From contig DJOE01000023.1 of assembly GCA_002438405.1 (NCBI GenBank), forward strand, positions 502,402 to 566,401: a DNA stretch of 64,000 bases. The letters run 5' to 3'. The stretch is from Cyanobacteria bacterium UBA6446 (GTDB lineage Bacteria > Cyanobacteriota > Vampirovibrionia > Gastranaerophilales > Gastranaerophilaceae). Of the stretch, positions 7,107-14,005 are shown piece after piece (the stretch's first letter is position 1; each line of letters opens with the position of its first letter). The notes under the pieces are model-generated. The model was given only the letters and a program-made list of their open reading frames with translations, did not search any database and had not been told where the DNA came from. A program made the translations under genes and the position numbers.

Positions 7107-8195
7107 CTAAAACTCAATAGTTCGCCCTGTTTTAAATGATTGTTTCAATGGAAATACAAGTTTGTTTTCGAGCTCTATTCTTTCGTGAGGTTGAAGATTA
7201 AAATCTTGTGCCATTGATTCAATATCGTAGTATAATTTTCCAGATTGCCTTGCCGATATAAAATCATTTGCCTTAGATTCATCAAATACTTTTAATTTCA
7301 TAAGCTCGTCTTTCGTACAAGTAGAAAGGTCAATTTTAATATTTGCATCTAATTCATTATTTTCAGTCATTGTTTCTATAGTAGGTTCTAGAACACCGCT
7401 AGAAATAGAATTCTCTTCGGAAATTTTACTTAATGCGGTTTTTCTATTCTTTTTATATGTTTCATCTATTGGATTTATTTTCAGTGCTTTGTCAAAATCT
7501 GCCAATGCTTTTTCATACTGGTGTGTAGCTAAATAACACTCCCCTCTACTGTTAAAACATTCATCTTTTATATAACCACTTAAAATTAATGCACTAAATC
7601 TTTCAATCGCAATATTGTAAGCATCTTCATCCATATATGACATAAAAATTGTTGTTCTATAATACGCATACTCCATGTTAGAGGGTTCAATTAAAGTTAT
7701 TTTAACAAAATCATCTGTTGCTTGTTCAATCTGTTTATTTTTATATCTAATTTTCCCTCGTTCAAAATATGCGTTTGTATCATAAGCATTCCAAGAAAGA
7801 ATATCTGTAAGTTTTTGCTCCGCTGTTTTATAATCACTTGCTTTTAAAGCGTTATTAAAATCTGCATAATGATTTTCGTTTATTTTCTTTTTAATGAATT
7901 TAGGAGATAAACCAACTAAAACCCAGCCAACAATTCCCATTAACATAAAAAAGTCGTATGCAATATTATCAGAGCCAACAGATTCTGCTATCGTTTCAAA
8001 TGGAATAAGTCCAAGTATAGGTGCACCAAATATCCACCAACAAATTACTTTCCAATTTACTCCACTTTCTTTACTCAAAATAACATTTACAGATTGACAA
8101 TTAGGGCAAACTTCAGGAAGTTTAATTTTATCATTTACAATATCGCTATCGCTGATTTCTTTTGCGAATTGACAGTCTGTACAATAGTATATCAT
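7107..8195 (-). CDS. Zinc-ribbon, membrane, TPR protein with C-terminal helix-hairpin-helix and GRTIEF tail
   Basis: This 362-aa protein begins with a zinc ribbon (YYCTDCQ and VCPNCQ, four cysteines at about 4, 7, 31, 34). Two hydrophobic segments follow (about 50-66 and 78-97), then TPR repeats (about 108-265). The C-terminal 75 residues match the 390-aa paralogue: a helix-hairpin-helix like ComEA (IDLSTCTKDELMKLKVFDES), then LVF and the final GRTIEF. The ATPase encoded before it ends in the same GRTIEF. It probably holds the complex at the inner face of the membrane. The function is inferred from domain content only. Confidence 0.72.
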   Translation of the reverse strand: MIYYCTDCQFAKEISDSDIVNDKIKLPEVCPNCQSVNVILSKESGVNWKVICWWIFGAPILGLIPFETIAESVGSDNIAYDFFMLMGIVGWVLVGLSPKFIKKKINENHYADFNNALKASDYKTAEQKLTDILSWNAYDTNAYFERGKIRYKNKQIEQATDDFVKITLIEPSNMEYAYYRTTIFMSYMDEDAYNIAIERFSALILSGYIKDECFNSRGECYLATHQYEKALADFDKALKINPIDETYKKNRKTALSKISEENSISSGVLEPTIETMTENNELDANIKIDLSTCTKDELMKLKVFDESKANDFISARQSGKLYYDIESMAQDFNLQPHERIELENKLVFPLKQSFKTGRTIEF

Positions 8196-8278
8196 CTTTC
8201 ACCTCATTAAATATTTATAAGTTAATAACACTGAATTATCTTCTAAAAATCTTGTTTTTCATACATCTAATTACCTCA
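8196..8278 (-). pseudogene. Spacer with fragment of the 243-aa protein's C-terminus
   Basis: On the minus strand one frame of this spacer reads FLEDNSVLLTYKYLM before a stop. The 243-aa protein of the same operon ends VLEDNSILLTISI. The matching DNA around the LEDNS codons is also close to that at 5105-5150. The open run has no start codon and is bounded by stops, so it is a decayed fragment. It indicates duplication of a TPR plus 243-aa-type gene pair and loss of one copy. Confidence 0.5.
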
Positions 8279-9982
8279 TTAAAACTCAATAGTTCGACCT
8301 CCTCTGGCACGTTTTACAGTTTCAGTTGCTTTTTTAGCTTTCTTTTTCTTTTCAATCTGTTCTTGAGTTTCTTCAGGAACATAATTGTAACGTTCATCGT
8401 GTGAAGTTGCGGCAACGGCTCTCTCATTTGCCCATTCTCGGATAGCAATTATTTGCTCTGACTGAGTAGTTGAGAGTGGTACGGTATTTTTTATAACTCT
8501 AAACAAGTCATCTTCTATTAAGGTTCTGTTTTCTGAGAAAGCTTCAAATAAAGCTGAAATTACTACCTGCTCTATCTCTGCACCAACAAACCCCTCTGTT
8601 GCTTCTGCTAACCTATTCAAAAGAGTGTCTGTTAATACAAAGTCATTAGAAATACTCCCTTTTAATTTCTTTTCTAAATGGAGCTTGAAAATAATTTTTC
8701 TCTCGTTTACTGTTGGCAAATCAACAAAGAAGATTTCATCAAATCGACCTTTTCTTAACATTTCTGACGGCAATCTGTTAATGTTATTGGCTGTTGCAAT
8801 TACGAATACTGGCTTAGTTTTTTCACTCATCCAAGTAAGAAAAGTTCCAAAAACTCTTGTAGCAGTTCCTCCATCCATTTCTCCGCCACCGCCACCGAAG
8901 CCTTTTTCAATTTCATCAATCCATAATATTGATGGAGCTACTGCCTCTGCCGTTTGAATTGCTTTTCTCATATTTTCTTCCGAACTTCCGACAAGACCAG
9001 AAAATATTTTCCCAACATCCAAACGCAACAATGGTAATTGCCACATGGCACTCATAGCTTTTGCAGTTAAACTTTTACCACACCCCGGAACACCAGTTAT
9101 TAAAATTCCTTTAGGAGCTGGTAAATTATAATCCTTTTGAGCTTTTCCAAGCCAAGAATTATTTCTTTTTATCAACCATTTTTTCATATTTTCAAGTCCT
9201 CCAACATCATTCATGTTGAAGTCTGTCTTAATAAATTCTAGTATTCCTGTTTTCTTGATAACTTGACATTTTTCATCCAAAATAACGTCTAACTCTTTTT
9301 CTGTTAATTGTCCTTTACTTACCATTGCTCTAGCAAAAGCATTTTCCGCTTCTTGTAAAGTTAATCCTTGTGCAGCTTTACATAAAACTTCCTTGCTATT
9401 TTCATCTAAATCTATGAGAATACCAGAACCCTCATTCATTTCAATCATTTCGTTTAACAAGGATTTTATTTCTTCCAAGGTTGGCAAATCAAAATCTACA
9501 ACAGTAACATCTTTTTGCAACTCTACAGGAAGTACTAAAGTTGGGGCAATAATTACAACATTTTTAGACACTTCTGCATTCTTTAATGAACCTGCGACAT
9601 CTCTTAATTTCCTTATGAAATTGTTATCAGCATTTCTGTTATTAACTCCCAAATACGTATGAACATCTTTTAATATCATAATAGCTGGCTTATTATAACT
9701 ATCTATAAAGTTTAGGGCTTCTATCGGATTTTCAGCACCATTTACTTTTTCTTGAGAATCACCTAGATTTTTCTTAATTCCTTCTGTTGAACTCCAAATA
9801 AAAACTTCTCTTTTGGTTTTAATACTTCTTGTATTATTGGCAATTCTTGTTATTGCTTCCACAATACGGATTTCTTCCCAAGTCGGAATATAAATAACAC
9901 TAAACCTTGCTTTAAACAAGTTTGTCAAATGTTGTTCTGTTTTCTTTAAGCCTTCCAATAATTGAGTTTTTGCCTTTGCCAT
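8279..9982 (-). CDS. Ycf46-like AAA+ ATPase with GRTIEF tail
   Basis: This 567-aa ATPase has an N-terminal region (1-240) resembling a degenerate P-loop domain, then a full AAA+ module. Walker A is GVPGCGKS (297-304), Walker B ILWIDEIEKGFGG (352-364) and sensor 1 ATANN (396-400). The arginine-finger region is RKGRFDEIFF (410-419). The wording of these motifs is that of Ycf46, a family known from cyanobacteria and plastids. Its job would be ATP-driven remodelling of partner proteins. The Lys-rich C-terminus ends RGGRTIEF, shared with the two TPR proteins of the operon. It sits three bases after the radical SAM gene. Confidence 0.88.
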   Translation of the reverse strand: MAKAKTQLLEGLKKTEQHLTNLFKARFSVIYIPTWEEIRIVEAITRIANNTRSIKTKREVFIWSSTEGIKKNLGDSQEKVNGAENPIEALNFIDSYNKPAIMILKDVHTYLGVNNRNADNNFIRKLRDVAGSLKNAEVSKNVVIIAPTLVLPVELQKDVTVVDFDLPTLEEIKSLLNEMIEMNEGSGILIDLDENSKEVLCKAAQGLTLQEAENAFARAMVSKGQLTEKELDVILDEKCQVIKKTGILEFIKTDFNMNDVGGLENMKKWLIKRNNSWLGKAQKDYNLPAPKGILITGVPGCGKSLTAKAMSAMWQLPLLRLDVGKIFSGLVGSSEENMRKAIQTAEAVAPSILWIDEIEKGFGGGGGEMDGGTATRVFGTFLTWMSEKTKPVFVIATANNINRLPSEMLRKGRFDEIFFVDLPTVNERKIIFKLHLEKKLKGSISNDFVLTDTLLNRLAEATEGFVGAEIEQVVISALFEAFSENRTLIEDDLFRVIKNTVPLSTTQSEQIIAIREWANERAVAATSHDERYNYVPEETQEQIEKKKKAKKATETVKRARGGRTIEF

Positions 9983-9985
9983 ATC

Positions 9986-10582
9986 TTACCTCATCATGCC
10001 TGCTAATTTTTTATAATTTCCCATTCCTGTAATTATAATTTTGTTATCAGGTGTTATTCGTACTTCAAATTTGTTTTTATAAGCAGTTATATCGGATTCA
10101 TTATATCTATCACTTAGAAAGTAATATTTTTGATTAGAAGAACCAACCCAAGCTCTTGAGTAATCCGCTTTATCTTGCTCATATTGCCCATCAATAAGGA
10201 TATCCACATATTTTATCAATTCTTGAAAATCAAGGTTATCTTTAAGTTGAGAATACTCATATCCAGTAAAGACCAAAACAGACAGTCCCATATTTTGAAC
10301 TGCCTTTGATACTTCTGTAACAGCTTTTATCTGTTCTGTAGGTTCTCCTCCTAGCCATGTAATTCCATCTATTTTATCTTTATAGGTTTTTATAAGGTTT
10401 ATAAGCTCCATAGTGTCATAAACAGTTCCACCTGTCTTATCCCACATTGTAGAATTAGCACAGCCTTTACAATGAATAGAACATCCTTGAACCCAAATGC
10501 AAAACCTTGTATTCGGACCCTCTACATTAGTCATAGGAATATATGAGTTAATCCTAATATCCACTCTGTTGTTGTTCCTCAT
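9986..10582 (-). CDS. NrdG-like radical SAM protein
   Basis: This 198-aa protein binds a 4Fe-4S cluster through CSIHCKGC (Cys34, Cys38, Cys41) and has the SAM-binding GGEP motif (WLGGEPTEQ) and an FTGYEYSQL segment typical of ribonucleotide-reductase activases. No anaerobic reductase gene (nrdD) is in the window, so the usual glycyl-radical partner is missing here. In this operon it may instead activate or modify a partner protein (inference). It overlaps the DUF2997-like gene by 29 bases and is followed closely by the AAA ATPase. Confidence 0.82.
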   Translation of the reverse strand: MRNNNRVDIRINSYIPMTNVEGPNTRFCIWVQGCSIHCKGCANSTMWDKTGGTVYDTMELINLIKTYKDKIDGITWLGGEPTEQIKAVTEVSKAVQNMGLSVLVFTGYEYSQLKDNLDFQELIKYVDILIDGQYEQDKADYSRAWVGSSNQKYYFLSDRYNESDITAYKNKFEVRITPDNKIIITGMGNYKKLAGMMR

Positions 10583-10766
10583 TATATTCGTTGTTCATTA
10601 CAGAACTTTGATAATATTCCTCTGTAAATTCAGAGTGAAACACTTGAGCATCTGTAAGCTGCTCGATTTCTTTAATGTAACCAAGGCAAGATTTTCCTTT
10701 TATACCTACAGTTTCAGATTCAATCCTGCCATCTGGATATACTCGTATTTTAATTTGTTTTTTCAT
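10554..10766 (-). CDS. DUF2997-like small protein
   Basis: This 70-aa protein begins KKQIKIRVYPDGRIESETVG and continues with a conserved CLGYIKEIEQLT stretch, the layout of DUF2997 proteins. Such proteins accompany DUF1257 and Ycf46-like ATPases in cyanobacteria and some phages (established association, function unknown). The C-terminal dozen residues are Asn/Gln-rich and overlap the start of the radical SAM gene. It starts nine bases after the zinc-ribbon gene ends. Confidence 0.7.
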   Translation of the reverse strand: MKKQIKIRVYPDGRIESETVGIKGKSCLGYIKEIEQLTDAQVFHSEFTEEYYQSSVMNNEYNEEQQQSGY

Positions 10767-10774
10767 TTACTTCT

Positions 10775-11251
10775 CTACCATTGTTTTCCTTTTACAATGT
10801 ATCTATAATAATCACAAGCGGTATTAGCAAATAAGGCAAATCCAAGGAAACAAGTACAAAGACCAATGAATGTATAAACAATAGCTTTAAGCCACATTCC
10901 TTTGTTTAAATAATCAAATGGAGCTAATATATAACACCCAAGAGGGGCATCACAGCCAGCTATGGTACTACTAACCGCACTTTTTTCCATAAATTTTAGT
11001 TCCTTCCAAGCAGGGCTTTGTTTCCACCATTTCCCTTCAACATAATATCTTTCAACAAGGTCAAATAGAGGAATCCATTTTTCATCAACCCCTAATTCTA
11101 GTGCTTTTTGTTTAATCAGTTGCTCTTCAAGTTTAACCATCCCTTCTTCTGTTAGAAACTCTCCACAATGTTTACACTTTATTGCTGTTGCTAAGATTTC
11201 TTCTCCGCAAAAAGGACAGATTTTTGTTGCTGAATTTTCTGTTTGTTCCAT
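10775..11251 (-). CDS. Zinc-ribbon membrane protein, first gene of the operon
   Basis: This 158-aa protein has an N-terminal zinc ribbon, ICPFCGEEI and CKHCGEFL (Cys12, 15, 26, 29). A helical middle follows, then a hydrophobic C-terminal half with likely two membrane segments (about 93-110 and 117-142). The extreme C-terminus is VKGKQW, again a basic-Gly stretch ending in an aromatic residue like the other tails, though this may be chance. Its start lies just left of the invertible-promoter candidate, so it would be first to be transcribed when the promoter faces the operon. Confidence 0.7.
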   Translation of the reverse strand: MEQTENSATKICPFCGEEILATAIKCKHCGEFLTEEGMVKLEEQLIKQKALELGVDEKWIPLFDLVERYYVEGKWWKQSPAWKELKFMEKSAVSSTIAGCDAPLGCYILAPFDYLNKGMWLKAIVYTFIGLCTCFLGFALFANTACDYYRYIVKGKQW

Positions 11252-11280
11252 ACCTTTTCCCTTTCGTTATTTTGCCCCAT

Positions 11281-11454
11281 TTTGTACCATATTGGGGCAA
11301 AGACTGAAATAGTTAATATAAAAGGGTTTAGAGGTTAATCAAAGAAACAAAAATATTATTTTGACTCAATATGAGAGATATATTTTCTTGACAATAGCCA
11401 GTATTTTATTATATATTGGCTACTGTAGAATATAATGTATCAATATGGTACAAA
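11281..11454. promoter_or_regulatory. Candidate invertible promoter (14-bp perfect inverted repeats)
   Basis: TTTGTACCATATTG (11281-11294) and its exact complement CAATATGGTACAAA (11441-11454) enclose 146 bases. Inside is a rightward promoter: TTGACA (11388-11393), 18 bases, TATATT (11412-11417), plus a further TATAAT at 11431-11436. As drawn it points away from the nine-gene operon at left. Inversion would aim it at that operon. Outside the repeats TGGGGCAAA is also mirrored (11271-11279 inverted, 11471-11479 direct). The FimB-like recombinase gene lies 52 bases away. A weaker leftward pair, TTGATT-N18-TATTAA, also exists in the segment. Confidence 0.6.
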
Positions 11455-11506
11455 CTGTTGCAGTTCATAATGGGGCAAAGTGTAGCATTGGGAAAAACTG
11501 TAACAT

Positions 11507-12046
11507 TTACAGTTCAAAGTTTTTATAGCTTAAATCAATTTCATCTTGTTCAACACCAATATACATGAGTGTAATTCGTTGACTACTATGATTAAATATT
11601 TTTTGTAATACGATGGGATCTTTAAATTGTTGGTAGTGAAAATATCCAAATGACCGCCTAAGCGTATGTGTTGAAACATGTACTCTTATTCCATTTTCTC
11701 GACAAGCCTTTACAATAAATCTATAAACTTGGGAGCGGTCAAGTCGTTTGCCTTGTTTTCCTAAAAACAGAGGTTCTTCAAGATTTCTACCTTTAGTAAA
11801 ATCTTTTAAAACTCTCTTTAATTTGTCATTGATGTAAAAAGTCTTTTCTTTTCCTGTTTTCTTCTCAATTATTTTAATGTGGGTTTTATCAACAACATCT
11901 GATACATTAAGTCGGACAATATCAGATACTCGTAACCCTGAATTCATTCCAAGAACCCAAATTACGTAATCTCTTTTATTGTGGACTTTTAAATATTGCT
12001 CAACCTTTGTAATATCTTTTCTACTTTTTATCGGTTCTGCTTTCAT
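11507..12046 (-). CDS. Small tyrosine recombinase (FimB/FimE type), putative invertase of the adjacent promoter
   Basis: This 179-aa, catalytic-domain-only recombinase has the residue set Arg39 (NSGLRVSD), His127 and Arg130 (HTLRRSFG), His153 (FNHSS) and Tyr162 (MYIG). It is a paralogue of the 182-aa enzyme at 2901 with the same spacing of motifs. Phase-switch recombinases of this size invert short promoter segments flanked by short inverted repeats. Exactly such a segment lies 52 bases downstream of its stop codon. In the current orientation the promoter there would produce antisense RNA across this gene. Confidence 0.85.
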   Translation of the reverse strand: MKAEPIKSRKDITKVEQYLKVHNKRDYVIWVLGMNSGLRVSDIVRLNVSDVVDKTHIKIIEKKTGKEKTFYINDKLKRVLKDFTKGRNLEEPLFLGKQGKRLDRSQVYRFIVKACRENGIRVHVSTHTLRRSFGYFHYQQFKDPIVLQKIFNHSSQRITLMYIGVEQDEIDLSYKNFEL

Positions 12047-12147
12047 TCTCTACCTTCTTTCTGCAACTCTATATTCGATATTGTTGCAAATAAGAATGTA
12101 ATAAGAGTATTCTAAATTTGAAACATGCCTGTAATATTAAATATTTA

Positions 12148-12163
12148 TGCTATAATTTGGCTA
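12148..12163 (+). promoter_or_regulatory. Extended -10 promoter giving a leaderless mRNA
   Basis: TGC-TATAAT (12148-12156) is an extended -10 box that ends seven bases before the ATG at 12163. A transcript would start at or next to the A of the start codon. No ribosome binding site precedes the ATG, and the -35 position is poor, as is usual with extended -10 promoters. Confidence 0.55.
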
Positions 12164-12852
12164 TGGCAATAACGATTGAAGAACTGGAACAATATAGAAC
12201 AACCTTAAGTATTGAACGATTGAGTTCTTTTGTTCAATCTGAAAATGATACTTTAGACTGCATCTTAGAAAGGTATAAAAACAATATCAGAATTTCACAG
12301 GCTTTATACCCAGAACTTTCAATATTGGAAATTACTTTGAGAAATTCTATTAATTCAACTCTTTGTAATGAGATTTCAAAAACATGGCTAGAAGATGAAG
12401 TTAGGCAACAAAAAATTTTAGCAGACCAAGAATATACAAAGTTACTTAGAGCTTATAACGATACTAAAGCGGAATGCAAAAACAAAAATTTTACCATTGG
12501 AAAAGTTATTGCAAATCTTAATTTCGGTTTTTGGACGGGGTTATGTTCTAAAAGATACAGTACAAAGATATGGCATAAAAAAGAATGCTTTAGAGGTGTT
12601 TTTGTAAATTGCCCTAAAGGTGCACAGCAAATTAATGTATTATCTAAAAAACTAACTTCAATAAGAAAATTAAGAAACAGAATTTTCCACTATGAGCCCA
12701 TTTTAACTAAGTCTCTTTTAAGTAAATATGATGAGATTTTGGAAGTTCTATCATACTTACCTCAAGGCAACACAAGTATATTAAAAGATACTTCAAATTT
12801 TTTAAGTGTTTATAATAAAATTTTAAAAGACCTTTATAAAGCTAAAACCTAG
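12163..12852 (+). CDS. Abi_2 (AbiD/AbiF)-like HEPN-type abortive infection protein
   Basis: This 229-aa, largely helical protein has the marks of Abi-like proteins. These are LSILEITLRNSI (52-63), a FGFWTGLCSKRY segment (121-132) and the RNase-type HEPN motif R-x4-H in RNRIFH (Arg171-His176). Proteins of this group cause abortive infection, probably by cleaving RNA. The ATG at 12163 is preferred over the one at 12118, because a TATAAT box seven bases upstream would start the RNA there. It is orphan and faces right. When the switch at 11281 is in its present orientation, read-through could reach this gene. Confidence 0.72.
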   Translation: MAITIEELEQYRTTLSIERLSSFVQSENDTLDCILERYKNNIRISQALYPELSILEITLRNSINSTLCNEISKTWLEDEVRQQKILADQEYTKLLRAYNDTKAECKNKNFTIGKVIANLNFGFWTGLCSKRYSTKIWHKKECFRGVFVNCPKGAQQINVLSKKLTSIRKLRNRIFHYEPILTKSLLSKYDEILEVLSYLPQGNTSILKDTSNFLSVYNKILKDLYKAKT

Positions 12853-12928
12853 AGTTCTATAACAGGCTAACTGTAGGAAGAGGTCTCTAGGTTACACATA
12901 TATATTATTTACTATAATAGTCCTTTTG

Positions 12929-14005
12929 TCAAGTGGAGAAACTTTGCAAAATTAGTTTTTGGTATAGTTCAGAGTATAATGAATTGTTTCCTGAATAAAA
13001 TTTTGTAGCATTTCTTTTGAATATATGTCCTAATTCTAATGAATCATAAACGAGTTGCAAATCCACAATATCATTATTAGTTATTAAATTAGCAAAAGCT
13101 CTTTGGTAACTAGATAGATGAGTTTTTTCTTGCGTTGGAGCTTTGTAGAATATAACAGAAGTTAATTCCTGTGTAAAAAATTCGTTAAGTTTTGAATACA
13201 ATTCTTGTTTTTTCAATAAGTTAAGCATAGTATCCATTGTTAGACTGTCTGATTGAGATTTTGGATTTAAGAAATGTTGCAAAGAAGCAATTTTATTTTT
13301 ATATTTGTATTGTAATTCACTCCTAAGCAAATTTAATCCACCAATTCTGAGAAAATTGCTCTCTGGTTTGTACCAACCGCCATGTGTAGATATTGCTTTT
13401 ATTTCAGGCTTTGTTAATGGAGATTTTAAATAAACTCCATTTTTGTTTGACTTATCCAATAATTCTTGAACCTTATCATAGAAAATAAAAGCTCTATCCC
13501 CAATGAAATCTCTTGTTTGAGTTTTTTGTTTAGGGGTTGCTATTCTCAAAGAAGTATTATGCCTATTAGAAGAAATTAAAGAATGAATAAAACCTTTCTT
13601 AAGTGGATAATTAGATAAAAATTTTATATAAATACTAGGAGATTTTTCTGTGAGAATGTTTTTAGTTAAATGAATCCAAACAATACTTACAGTCTTGTTT
13701 AACTCTTTTCTATCAAATTCTAAATCCTCAAAAATATTTAACAACCAAGATTCTGACGGCATTTCTAAATTAGTATCCGAATAATATCCGTTGTTATTAG
13801 GTTTAAACCTAGTAGGTGTTAGGGTTATTCTTATGTAATTATAAGCAGTTGTTACCGAATAAGCATTTTTATTAATAAAATACTTTTCAAGCGTATTTCT
13901 TATCTTTTTCTTATAATCTTCTGTTTTTAGACCAATTTTATCTAATTCTGCCAAAGATATATTTATTCTAAGTTTGTCAATTAAAATATTACCAGTTATA
14001 GACAT
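12929..14005 (-). CDS. Replication-initiator-like protein (tentative)
   Basis: This 358-aa protein has features of filamentous-phage and plasmid replication initiators: an N-terminal region IDKLRINIS, a FYDKVQELLDK segment (about 175-185) and LRSELQYKYK (about 232-241). The combination resembles Phage_CRI/Rep_trans families, but the catalytic Tyr and metal ligands cannot be assigned with confidence. Its start overlaps the 478-aa gene by 17 bases. Being last of the minus-strand operon with a ribbon-helix-helix protein, it suggests an element that once replicated, or still can replicate, after excision. Confidence 0.45.
   Translation of the reverse strand: MSITGNILIDKLRINISLAELDKIGLKTEDYKKKIRNTLEKYFINKNAYSVTTAYNYIRITLTPTRFKPNNNGYYSDTNLEMPSESWLLNIFEDLEFDRKELNKTVSIVWIHLTKNILTEKSPSIYIKFLSNYPLKKGFIHSLISSNRHNTSLRIATPKQKTQTRDFIGDRAFIFYDKVQELLDKSNKNGVYLKSPLTKPEIKAISTHGGWYKPESNFLRIGGLNLLRSELQYKYKNKIASLQHFLNPKSQSDSLTMDTMLNLLKKQELYSKLNEFFTQELTSVIFYKAPTQEKTHLSSYQRAFANLITNNDIVDLQLVYDSLELGHIFKRNATKFYSGNNSLYSELYQKLILQSFST

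Noticed and set aside
9986..10582. Radical SAM gene as a true nrdG for anaerobic ribonucleotide reduction
   Set aside because: No nrdD in the window and the gene sits within the AAA/DUF2997 operon, so the family name is used without the function.
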